From contig WTPW01000307.1 of NCBI GenBank assembly GCA_009809945.1, positions 339,599-403,598 of the forward strand: a DNA stretch of 64,000 bases, given 5' to 3'. Below the pieces are notes generated by a model that saw only the letters and a program-made list of their open reading frames with translations, was not told where the DNA came from and searched no databases. This DNA is from Gigaspora margarita (taxonomy: Eukaryota; Glomeromycota; Glomeromycetes; Diversisporales; Gigasporaceae). The translations under genes and the position numbers were made by a program. Of the stretch, positions 24,419 to 34,149 are shown piece by piece (the first letter of the stretch is position 1; each line of letters opens with the position of its first letter).

Positions 24419-25656
24419 TTAGATACTCTCATTTCTTGTATTTCTTGCATTGTTTATCTTTTTTGCTTCATTATGATCCATATAATCAAAAACTTGCGAT
24501 TGTGCAAAACAGATCTTGTGATGGACCTAGTTTTAAGCGATCTCCATATAAGGTACCTAGTAATATAGTAGGGAATTGTATACATATGTACAATTTGAGT
24601 TAGGGTTAGTGTTAGGGTTAGAGTTAAGATATAAAGGTCCTTTTTTATACTTTAGTAGAAAAAATGCTATAGCGGAGGCAATAGCCATAGCGAAAGTATC
24701 AACTATCCTTTGTGAAACAAAGGATAACTAATGCATTTATCCTTGATTTGAAATTTCAAACTGCACTAAATGAATATCAGAAAATTATGTGATTATAATG
24801 TCATATGATCTGCAAAATGCATTTTTATTGGTTGTTAGTTCTCTACTATTGTGTTATTTAACGGTTGTATATCACGTAATATACATGTTGCGCAGCATAT
24901 ATATGTCATATGATGCGCATGTTGATTATTACAGGTATATATTGTGTGTCACGTAATACACATATCGATCATTATATATTGTATTATATAAGAGGTGCAT
25001 CATGGTGCAGGTGCACCAAAAAATAAAATCCTTAATTTAATATTGTATATTATAATTTAATTATTTTTAATTGGCCCAACTTGATTTAGGTCACCAAAAC
25101 AAGACTTGTATAACATTACATGACATTAATGACATGTAACCAAAAATTATTTTTGCGAAAACAATGCACTGGGCATTTGTATAACATATGTGCATATGTT
25201 GTGTAACCAGTATATGTACTGTGATTGGATATTGCTTTGAACCTAGATTTAGGGTTAGAGTGGGCCAGAATTATGTCCAACCCATTGGGGGCATTATCAT
25301 GATAGTGCCCACCAGCATTAAGCTTAATAATGGCCAACCCAACCCAAATAAAACTTGTGTAATATTACACAACATTAGTAGCGTGTAACCAAAAATTATT
25401 TTTGCAAAAACAATGCACCAGGCCTTTGTGTAATATAAGTGCATGTATTATTTTGAATTCTAAAAATAGAAATCTTGTGTAACCATGATGGAAATAGCAA
25501 AATACCAAGGTAGAAATAGTAGCTCCTATTATTTATATTAAAATTATTAATATTATTATTTAGCTATTATAATTGAGAATTGAGTAATGAATTAGTAAAC
25601 CAAAAATTATAATGAAGGTTGCAAGTTAATAAAGGCATCATATATATAAAAGTCAT

Positions 25657-25919
25657 GGGGGTAAAAAAGTTGATTATATATAAGAACCTAAGAGCAGTGC
25701 CATTAATCAGGTGATTATTTTTTATCAAAGGTCTACTCCCCCTCCCTTCTCTTTAATATAAAATTGGTCAGGTTCTTATATATAATTTCAACTTTTTTTA
25801 CCCCACTCCCTCTAAAAAATCATCTGATTTTTGTCACTCCTCTAACCAATTTTATATTAAAGAGAAGGGAGGAAGTAGACCTTTGATAAAAAATCATTAG
25901 GTGATTAATGACACTGCCC
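25657..25919 (+). mobile_element. PIF/Harbinger-like MITE, 5'-truncated outer copy
   Basis: The outer copy starts at GGGGGTAAAAAAGTTG, lacks the first 40 or so bases of the family, and resumes after 25845 with CCAATTTTATATTAAAGAG, ending CACTGCCC at 25919 followed by TAA. Its middle is interrupted by a complete inverted copy (25692-25842). Confidence 0.82.
25692..25842 (-). mobile_element. PIF/Harbinger-like MITE inserted into its own family
   Basis: This complete 151-bp copy in inverted orientation (GAGCAGTGCC ... GTCACTCCTC) is flanked by TAA at 25689-25691 and 25843-25845. The interrupted sequence is the centre of another copy, where the undisturbed family reads ACCTGACCAATTTT. Confidence 0.87.
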
Positions 25920-25979
25920 TAATATTGAAAAGCTTTCTAAAGAAATAATATCAATTAGAAAAAAAAACAAACATTTGAA

Positions 25980-27188
25980 TTAATAGCTAATTATAATAAA
26001 CCCCATTATCAAAATCATTATACAAGCTTCAGATTTGTAACTATAATAATTAAAATAGCTATAATAATAATAAAGAGCTTTTATTTTTTAAAACCAATAA
26101 TTATAGACCATATTTTTGCATATAATAATATCACTTTAATAGATATTTTTGTTTATGCCCAGAATGCAATAGAAAAAAATTGATCAGAAAACTTGGAATA
26201 ATTATTTTGATTTATATATGTCTGATGATTCTATACTATTAAAATTATTAATTCAATAAAATATAACTAATGAAAATAGTAAATTTTCTTTAGAAATCTT
26301 CAATATAACTCACTATAAAATTAGAAAGTACAGATACTTCTTTATTCAATTTATTTTTTACATCTGAAAATACAAAAGCTTCAAGGCCTAATTTGACCTC
26401 AGTATCTGAATATGTTGAAGAAAATCAAAAGCTTTAATTCTTTAAACTTTGATAATTTTGCAGAAAAATCAAATTGCAAAAAAAAAATAAGTTAGCAAAT
26501 AATACAGATTTTACACAATTTGAATTAACTAGTGATATAATTATTGAATTAAATAGTTATAGTGAGCATGAGATGTTATTAGATATTAATTCAACTTTAG
26601 ATAATTATAAAAACAAAATTGATAACTATATTATTAGTAACAATAAAACAGATAGCAATATGGGGGCTTTGCAGTAGAAAGGGCAGATACGACCCCAAAA
26701 TGAAAAAATGAGTTTTTATTAAATTCTGGTAAATTTTAATGTGAACAACATTTTTCAATTATAAATGAAAGTCGATTTGCATAATAAAAAATCAAGATAG
26801 GTAATGTAAAAGAAAGTTGCGCGAGGTTGAAGCCAAGCGCATCATGAGATTACCCGTTAATCACATGTTATATTTAATCAATCAAAATCGTGAATTTTGA
26901 TTGACCCGGATCAGTCCGAAAATCAAAACAAATGATTAAACTCAATTATCTCAAAATTATATATATTGACGTATCCGCCCTTTCTACTGCAAAGGCCCCA
27001 TATAAGTAGTAAAAATAATAAAAATATGGAATATGCAAATTTATTAAGTACCAACTTTCCTATTCACTTTGAATCAGATCCAAGTAATATGACTTGTTGG
27101 TTATTTACAGCTCCAATTATTATTTAATTCATATAACGTTTTGGAATGATGATCAATTTACTAATAAGATATGACACACATCATTACT
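25980..27188 (+). pseudogene. unrecognised protein remnant split by an insertion
   Basis: Plus-strand blocks include a CPECNRKKLIRKLG stretch (near 26155), SENTKASRPNLTSVSEYVEE (near 26365-26420), the open frame 26474-26677 (67 residues, acidic and asparagine-rich) and, beyond the insertion at 26662-27000, NMEYANLLSTNFPIHFES then NMTCWLFTAPI (27025-27120). The residue makeup looks like real protein, but I do not recognise the family. A poly(A) retroposon interrupts the sequence further on, at 27204. Confidence 0.35.
26662..27000. mobile_element. TAT-flanked MITE (GGGGGCTTTGCAGTAGAAAG ends)
   Basis: The ends GGGGGCTTTGCAGTAGAAAG and the complement of GGGGCCTTTGCAGTAGAAAG are inverted; TAT flanks both sides (26659-26661, 27001-27003). 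It is 339 bp, non-coding, and its CAGTAGAAA(A/G)GG core recurs in the hairpin at 38248-38315. A PIF/Harbinger relation is possible from the 3-bp target. Confidence 0.75.
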
Positions 27189-27203
27189 AAAAAAAGCTCA
27201 ATA

Positions 27204-27611
27204 TAGATGGACTTAATATAGTAATTGGTGTAACAAACCCTGCGAGGCAGAACTTGTTAGTCTGGATCTACAATTTGTATAACTGAAATCACGAGACATA
27301 GTGAAGATCAAGTCACGAACTCCTGGCAGCGTTTTTTGGAGACCTGGCCGTGCTGGTTGGTAGGATTCGAAGTCCGAAGTTAAAACTTGGAAAATAAGAC
27401 TATTAGGACTTGTGTCCTACTTAGCCAACTCTTGGCCGCAGGTGCATTATTAATTTGGTAGTCTGAGTTCGAAGTTATGGTAAAATTTAGAATAGATCCT
27501 ATTATGTAATAAATAATATGTATTTATTCAGTAAAATTTAATAAAAGAACTACGAGCAGGTCTCAGTTGTAAAAACTCAAAAAAAAAAAAAAAAAAAAAA
27601 AAAGCTCAATA
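27204..27611 (+). mobile_element. poly(A)-tailed retroposon (SINE-like) with 15-bp TSD
   Basis: A segment of about 390 bp with clearly higher G+C than its surroundings ends in a run of about 25 A (27579-27603). The 15-mer AAAAAAAGCTCAATA occurs immediately before it (27189-27203) and at the end of the poly(A) tract (27597-27611). This is the footprint of target-primed reverse transcription by LINE machinery. Candidate pol III boxes are weak (GGATTCGAAGTCC near 27365), so it could be a SINE or a retrocopied non-coding RNA or mRNA. No open frame is evident. Confidence 0.75.
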
Positions 27612-27960
27612 ATTTTTTGGTGCTCAAAGGTAATGTGATTGCATGACTAATATATTAAGGTAATGCCATCTTTATTTAATACTACAGAATCTAAATTGTG
27701 ACCTTAAAAAAGATTCAAAATATAACGACCTTTTGATAACAAGTTTCATTTGTCGTGAAGTGGCATTTCAGGTCAAAATGTAAGTTCAATTTCATATAGA
27801 GTGCGATTTAAAATTTTAAATAGATAATTTATACCTGGGTATTATTCAATTTTTGTCACTATGATCAAACTTTTTTACCTTTTTGCAAATATAAGCTCTA
27901 ATTTTATACTACCTACCATTTTTTCCATATTTCAATTATATACTATTTGTTGAAATATCT
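27612..27960. other. no gene seen
   Basis: This is AT-rich spacer between the retroposon and the 3' end of the minus-strand pseudogene. No feature was recognised. Confidence 0.35.
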
Positions 27961-28402
27961 TCCTCTAAATTAGAATGTAGTACCGTTTGTGTTGCCTGTT
28001 CCACAAACATTTTATGGTACTGTGATATCCATCCTTGAATCGTTGAGATTTTTGGTATTCATCCTGTTCTAATTCACCATTGTCTGCAAATTTTTTTAAC
28101 CTATCATGCATTTCTTTAGCTGTCATTCGATCTTTTGCATGTACGTTTTCCAATAAGTACATTTGTTCAAGCATTTTTTTTAATGGTATCTGTCATTCGT
28201 TTGCCTGCACCTCAATTACCATATGCTGCAGTTTCATGCAACACCCATCCTTTATTTCAAGGAAAGTCAACTGGTTCCAAAATCATGCAAGTATTTTGCT
28301 CTATATTCATTCAATACCGGTATTTTCTACTTAATGGAAGGTTTATAACATATTTTCAATTGTCATACTAACCTTCCTCTGTATTATCATCTTTCGTAAT
28401 AT

Positions 28403-28484
28403 CTAGAAAATTTATTTTTATTTATATATTATTTATATAATCTTATTCAAATAAACAAATTATAACAAAAAATATTATTATTAC
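28403..28484 (-). other. probable spliceosomal intron (82 nt)
   Basis: On the minus strand GTAATAAT...TTTTCTAG separates TMKTDDIEMI from DITKDDNTEE, which join in frame. The donor and acceptor fit the GT...AG rule and the length is typical of fungi. Confidence 0.55.
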
Positions 28485-29110
28485 CTATCATCTCAATATC
28501 GTCTGTCTTCATTGTGTTTGGGTTTTTGTTTTCTGCATACAAAAATTTTGTATAATGATACCCTGATCGTTATATCAATATCATGGAGTATTTGGTAAAA
28601 ATACTCTGATCCATATATATATAAGCTGAAATGAAGTTTCTGATAATACTTAATGGTCCAGAATATTTTTATTTACTAAGATATAATATTTTTTCAACTT
28701 GGAATTTTGATAAAGCCATTTTCTATTTAGATTTAGGCTCTGTGTGTGTTGATAATTTTGGTTCTGGATGAGAAAGTTCTTCATTACACCAGTTAGTAAT
28801 CATGGCAGGAGAAAAGTGAACTGAAGCTCCAAAGTGTGGTAATCAACATGCCACAATGTATCCTGCAAACGGGCCAGAAAATGGCCATTGCCAGAAATTA
28901 TACTTAGATATTCCTGCAATAGTTTCTACACGTAGTTTTTTTCCCTTTATTTTTAGTTGTTAAATTTTCACATTCACTTGCTTTTTGATTTCAATTTGGT
29001 TCGATATTCGCCAAATATGTTCCTGTCAAATTTTTTGTAGCAGCTATAATATCAGATCCTTCGACTAAATCACATCCAATATAAACATATCTTTTGATAG
29101 CATGTGCTAT

Positions 29111-29164
29111 CTAAGTAATAATAAAAAAAGAGGTATAATTTTTTTTTTATAAATAAAAACTTAC
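29111..29164 (-). other. spliceosomal intron (54 nt)
   Basis: On the minus strand the coding sequence DSYYAA is followed by GTAAGTTTTT...TTACTTAG, then IAHAIKRYVYIG continues in the same phase. The consensus donor, pyrimidine-rich 3' half and restored frame make this a convincing short fungal intron. Confidence 0.8.
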
Positions 29165-29976
29165 TGCTGCATAATATGAATCGATTATAGTCTTTGCTTC
29201 ACCAGGCTCTAAAAACAGCTATTCACGAACCTTGACATTGTACCAATCAGACCAATGGGCCACTATTGCTATTAGTTCACTATTGTGATAATGTGGTCCA
29301 TTATCTGAGATTACCTTTATCCACTTCGTTTTTTATCAATATTGTTAAACACTGCTTCGAAACAAGATACAGTGAACCAAGCATCTTGTTTCGTATCTGT
29401 GGACTAGTAGTCATAAGCACTAACGGTTAAACCTACACTACTATTCTCTATACTATCATCTTCTATACTATTATTCTCTACTCTATCCTCTATACTATTA
29501 TCATTCTCTTTAGTTATTACCAAGATCATATGTAGCGTCCAACCTCTTTTACCAAAAAACTCTTGTTTGGTTTCTCGTGCCATTTTTGTAAGAATCTGCA
29601 TCTTGTAATCTGTGATCATAATTGCACCTTCTGAATCAAGACCTACTAATAATATTTTATACTGCTCGTTTAGATAATATTTTCAGGTATGGTATGCAAA
29701 AAAGTATTTCAACTTTTCTTGCATTTCTAATAATTGAGAATGATATTTGTTATTACTATTTTTTTTTATAAAATCAAAAAAATAGAAAATTCAGAACATT
29801 TTTGACAACACAAATAGTATGGGCTTAAGCATTCTCCAAATGCGAACAGCAAACAATAATTAATGCAATTATTGTGAGATGGTTTTCTGTCTAATTTAGC
29901 TTTCAAATATTGTTCAAAATTTCTTTTAAGGTGGCGACGTAAGCTTTCAATTTGTGATATTATGGGATCCTATTTA

Positions 29977-30229
29977 GGCCATTTGAAATTATAATTTCGT
30001 TTAACATTCTCTTAAGAAGCTTAAGCATGGTGGGGGAAGGGGGGTCAAATTAAACAAATATATTAAAATTGCAAAAAATAAATACATTATTATTGGTTGA
30101 CTTATAAGCACGTGACTTATTGGAATCCTAAAGCGAGATGAGCATTCTGATTGGTCTGTTTAATTCTAGGGGGAACTCTTAAAGCTGGTGGGTAGAGAAC
30201 GTTAAACGAAATTGTAATTTCGAACAGCC
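29977..30229. mobile_element. TTA-flanked PIF/Harbinger-like MITE in intron
   Basis: The ends GGCCATTTGAAATTATAATT and the complement of GGCTGTTCGAAATTACAATT are inverted over about 36 bp and flanked by TTA (29974-29976 and 30230-30232). The element is 253 bp and includes a run of G (GGGGGAAGGGGGG). It is non-coding. Confidence 0.82.
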
Positions 30230-30551
30230 TTATATATAGTATATATAGTAATAGACAAAATGCGCAAAAAAAAAGAAAGATCTATGGTATATAAATCTTG
30301 TAGAAAAAATGCAAGTTGAGGTCTGTATTAATAGACTGTTCTGAATCGCCTCATAATCTCCTTATTTTGGAATCAAAAAAAGAGTCCAAAATATCCTCTA
30401 TGAGCATCTAAAAGAGCAGATTCCAAAGACGACAGCTACAAAAAAATGTTTCGTAAAGGGGTACTAATTGGAAGTTCGTTTAATTTAGCGCATGAATGCG
30501 CATTGACTCATCTCTAGTTATATTGCTATTATGCAATATATTATTGCTAAC

Positions 30552-30648
30552 TAGAGGTGCAGGTGAATAGTTCCATTGATGTTCTAATGATGATACGGCT
30601 TAAGCCGTAACATCATTGAAACATCATTGGGATGATTCGCCTGCACCT
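30552..30648. mobile_element. Mutator-type MITE (97 bp) in intron
   Basis: This is a near-perfect fold-back with arms GAGGTGCAGGTGAAT and ATTCGCCTGCACCT centred on GGCTTAAGCC. The 11-mer TTATTGCTAAC flanks both sides (30541-30551 and 30649-30659). The long duplication suits a MULE, and the GGTGCAGG ends resemble those of MULE copy 2. Confidence 0.83.
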
Positions 30649-31126
30649 TTATTGCTAACCATTTGTACAAAATTTATTATTATCACAAATTTTTGAATAT
30701 ACTTACTAAGGTTTCTCTAGTAAATATTTGCCGCACGAGAGCTAGCAAATCTTCAAATACTTCAAATCTGTATTCATTGCATATAATGCACAGTCCACCT
30801 AAGTCTTTATAATATCGAATGTGACTACAATTAGCTAAACGGGTCATAAAGGAAGTTCATCGTATTCCATTTGGATATGTTTCATTGAACTTTGTCTATA
30901 AAGCTTCTTTTTGGTCTTGCATATATAAAATAGGGACTCCAGTTTTGGCATCAACTTGGTAAGAACTTTGTGCAATATTATTTTTATTTTGAAAAAAAGC
31001 TAAAAATTGCATCTCTTTAATTTTAGTCATTTTTTGAATAGATTTTTTTGGACCTTTGATTTGTGGTGCACCAGGCCCATATAGTCGAGAATATTTACAT
31101 ACCAGTTCTATTGCATACAAACTAAT

Positions 31127-32009
31127 CTAGTTATAATATTAGAGAATTTGGAATGGAAATACAAGAATTTGAATTTGGTTTAAAACAATGATATTTTTTT
31201 ATTTATTTTCAAATAGGTATCGAATTAAGATTCTTTATACATGAAATTGAGTTTTTTCCGTGAGTTGGTGGTTAAGGGTGGTGATTTGGTTAGTAAGGTC
31301 TTGTTTGTCCTTTTGGAGATTGGTGATTTGGGTTTGTTTAGTTTGCTGGTCTTTAGTGGCTTTTTCTTGAGTTTGTTTTAAGGGTTGGTTGAGGTTAGTG
31401 AGTTTGTTTAGATCAAAACTTTTTTATTTCAAATGTTAATGTTTTGAATTACAAAATTTTAATCTGTTATTTCTAAATTTTTTTTAACTCTGAAACAAAA
31501 TGTTTTTGGTTGTTTGGCCATTTTATTATCCCAGTTTAATAAAATTCATATCCAGTTTAGAAAGAAGAGACAAATCGTCTAAAAGTTTCTATTAGCTATT
31601 GCCTGTTATTGATCATCAAGAATTGCAAAAATGCTATTTTTGACTATCTAACCTATTTTTATTGACCCGCCTTAATAAAATTCATAACTATTTTTTTTTT
31701 TGATCGGATCAATAAAGATGAGTCAGATAGTCAAAATTGTTTGAGTTGAAACAAAAACTATGAACTGTGTTTTTTGTATTTTGTAAAGTTATTCTAACTC
31801 ATGTTTTTTTTTTTGAAAGTCAATAAAAATGGTAAATAGAGATAAACAAAGTAATTACTTATTACATAAAAAAGTAATACTACACAACTTGACAGTTTTC
31901 TAATAATATATACTTATAACCAATAATATACATTATGTAATATGACTTTTTATATAACAACATTTTTGCAACTCAAAGTGTTAGTAATTTTGATTTTGAA
32001 TAAACTAAC
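31127..32009 (-). other. probable enlarged intron (883 nt)
   Basis: Coding sequence ending YKLLEKKLQ is followed by GTTAGTTTATT on the minus strand, and ISLYAIELVCKYSRLYGPG resumes in phase after ATAACTAG. The interior contains a hairpin (31638-31740; TTTTGACTATCT arms) and AT-rich sequence, so an ordinary small intron has probably been invaded. Confidence 0.5.
31638..31740. repeat. hairpin repeat, TTTTGACTATCT arms
   Basis: TTTTGACTATCTAACC followed by TTTTTATTGACCCG is matched in inverted orientation by CGGATCAATAAAGATGAG then AGATAGTCAAAA. A similar word set (CAATAAAAATGAGCC, ATGGTCAAAA) appears near 57287-57312. It is a short MITE-like fold-back. Confidence 0.55.
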
Positions 32010-32721
32010 CTGAAGTTTTTTTTCAAGCAGCTTATATGTAAATTGATCTGCTATTATAGACAAAATTCGCGCTTTTCCATTGTGACCACGTGTATTAGAC
32101 ATTAGAACATTTTGAAAACTACTTCAGAGGATGCCTTCAATACTATCTGAATCCTCTGAATCCTCTGAATCTTCTGGATTTTCTGAATCCTCTGAATCAA
32201 TATTTAAGTATCCAAGTTCATATAATAATTTCAAATTCGCTTTATCAATGGTGAGATCTGTTGACCGACTCCAAAATTCTTTTTTGGTTTTCGATTTAGG
32301 ATATGGTGTAATATCAGTACATCTACACACACGTAACATTGCCCTTCAAGCATGAAATTTAGTCTCATTTGGTTTATAAATAGGTAGATATATCATAGCA
32401 AGTGCATAATGGAACTCAATTATTGAATTTTCATGACGAATCCAAGTAAAAAATAGATGTTGCCAGTTTACTAATGTGCTAGTTGCAATTCTTCATTTTT
32501 TTATCTGTTGTTCAAATATGGTTTCTATTGTATAAGAGTCATCCCAATCTTGTGAAGTGCAAGTTATACTAGAATTAGAATTTGCTAACTTTGTTTGGAT
32601 AGTATTGTTATAGAATGAATAAAATATTATTTTATTATTATTATTATTATTACTATTTTCTTAGTTAAATTTATTATATTATTGTATTATTATTAAATAG
32701 TCAGATAGGAGAACTGATGAA

Positions 32722-32935
32722 ATGGTTACCATTTCTACCATTTCTACCATTTCTACTATTTCTACCATTTCTACTATTTCTACCATTTCTACCATTTCTA
32801 CTATTTCTACCATTTCTACCATTTTTACCATTTCTACCATTTCTACCATTTCCACTATTTCTACCATTTTTACTATTTCTACCATTTCTACCATTTCTAC
32901 TATTTCTACTATTTCTACCATTTCTACTATTGATG
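32722..32935. repeat. 9-bp minisatellite (ACCATTTCT)n
   Basis: About 23 units of ACCATTTCT and ACTATTTCT run without interruption. They create long artificial open frames (TISTIS, FLPFLP, MVEIVE) on both strands that are not genes. The array lies within the minus-strand pseudogene, where the parent protein would need a continuous frame. A unit length divisible by three would preserve that frame. Confidence 0.93.
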
Positions 32936-34149
32936 TAAAAGATATATAAACCCTAGCTTTTGCCCCTTCTGCACATTAGACTCAGATTCTCCTCTTCTCT
33001 TCTCAAATGTTTATGAATAGTTAGATATCTTAAATATTGTATAATAAATAAATAAAATATATCTTTGCCAAATAAATACTCTCTTGCTTTTTGATAAATA
33101 AATTCAACGAACCACTCTAGTGAAGTAACATTCCACTTGCACACCGCTTCATATCTTCACTGACCCTTATAAGATCCCTGTTGCTGTGTGTTATGTTGCA
33201 GGTGTTATATTAAGAAGGCTATAACGCTTGTAACAGTATGTTGAATAACAGGGTAATTAAAGCTATATAGCATTTCACCATCAAAATTCATTTTAATTCT
33301 GGCTTGTAACCATACGTCATTAGCGGATTTACTCTCAAAATGCTATAAGATTTGATCATTCTTGTAAAAATCTAGAGTGTATATCTTATTATCTATTTTT
33401 TGTAAAGCGAGAGTTTTTTGGCTCTTTCTTGTTGGTATTGATGACGTAAATTTTTTTTCTCCAATTTCTGATACTATGATGATATGTTTTCCAACATTTA
33501 AAAAAATGGGCCTAAATGCTACACCAGTTAACAATTTCTCTACTATTTTTTCATCATTAAACCCAATAATCATGGGCCCTAAGTATGCTGTCTTTTTTCC
33601 AAAAATCATAAAATAAATGCTATTAATTGCTTGAGATGGTGTCAAACAAACTTTACTTGTTTTGTTACCACTGAGATAAACAAACCCAGGCTGCAATCGA
33701 TTTTCATTGCTTTGAACTACTTTGAAATAAAATTGACGTTGGTTAAGTATAAAACTAATGTGCATATAAAGTTTGTATGGAACAGAAAAAGAAATATTAT
33801 CTTTGCCATTAGATGTTCACGGTGACCACCAATCACGAGCATAAGGACCATAATGTAGCTCTGAACATTTCACCTTCTGCAAGCAAATGAACACCTTTGT
33901 GAGGCAGACTATCATAGTTTATTACGCATATAAGAGTCAGTTCTGGCATTTACAACCGTAAATTTTTATTTAATAAAATGCGCATTGCATTTTTATATTA
34001 ACATTGATTATTTTTACCCTATTGGGTGACAGATTTGCAATTAATAAATAATTTTATAGATTTTACTTTTTAAATGTACAGTAAATCTTGCCAAAACATC
34101 AACAGAAATTCTTTTAAAGTTTTTATATTCTAACTTAAATTATATTAAT

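Larger units (their letters stand above)
20844..25031 (+). mobile_element. Mutator-like element, copy 2 (TIRs and 9-bp TSD)
   Basis: The nonamer TTAATTTAA occurs at 20835-20843 and 25032-25040. Just inside each, an imperfect inverted repeat of about 45 bp contains GGTGCA...TGCACCA...GTGCACC, then TATATAAT. Element length is 4.19 kb, with the FAR1/MULE transposase remnant inside in the plus orientation. A 9-bp duplication is the usual MULE signature. The nonamer is AT-rich, so chance agreement is possible, but its placement relative to the inverted repeats is symmetric. Confidence 0.75.
20762..25526. mobile_element. outer inverted-repeat element enclosing MULE copy 2
   Basis: The left arm (20762-20831: CTATTTCCATCATGGTATTT, then CTATTTCTACTATG, ATTACACAA, CTATTTTTAG) is inverted at 25456-25526 with high identity. 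The arms are about 70 bp. Everything between them apart from the nested MULE is about 500 bp, including a direct repeat (25077-25205 and 25330-25450: AACCAAAAATTATTTTTGC, then AACAATGCAC). I read it as an older non-autonomous element into which the MULE jumped. No matching target-site duplication was found. Confidence 0.7.
29970..30706 (-). other. intron enlarged by two MITEs (737 nt)
   Basis: Donor GTAAGTATATTC follows TRETL and the acceptor AAATAG precedes DPIISQIESLRRHLKRN; both exons read in phase 0. The intron holds the MITEs 30552-30648 and 29977-30229. The second ends, with its TTA duplication, only a few bases from the acceptor AG. Without them the intron would be about 370 nt. Confidence 0.65.
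27965..33960 (-). pseudogene. large multi-exon DDE-like protein family, pseudogene
   Basis: Pieces collinear over 6 kb belong to one protein of probably more than 1000 residues. N-terminus (33960-33250): PELTLICVINYDSLPHKG, RDWWSP, then the open block 33765-33343 with GFVYLSG, SQAINSIYFMIFG and GPMIIGFNDE. Next: CTDITP...KKEFWSR (32339-32200), HNGKARILSIIADQFTYK (near 32070), YSRLYGPGAP (near 31090), LGGLCIICNEYRFEVFEDLL (near 30790), a Cys/His region HNNCINYC...CCQKC (near 29880-29810), DYKMQILTKMARETK and FFGKRGWTLHM (29600-29540), STDTKQDAWF (29400), KWIKVISDNGPHYHNSEL (29320), FLEPGEAKT (29210), HAIKRYVYIG (29100) and AKDRMTAKEMHDRL (28130). D...DNG...E looks like a DDE recombinase core (inference). 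I recall this family as common in Glomeromycotina; its function is unknown. Stops, shifts, MITEs and a minisatellite inactivate it. Confidence 0.75.

Noticed and set aside
27340..27380. tRNA gene suggested by GGATTCGAAGTCC
   Set aside because: No box A at the correct distance and no cloverleaf; it lies within a poly(A) retroposon.
32679..32949. Repetitive open frames (TISTIS, FLPFLP, VEIVEM)
   Set aside because: They are translations of a 9-bp minisatellite in three frames, not genes.
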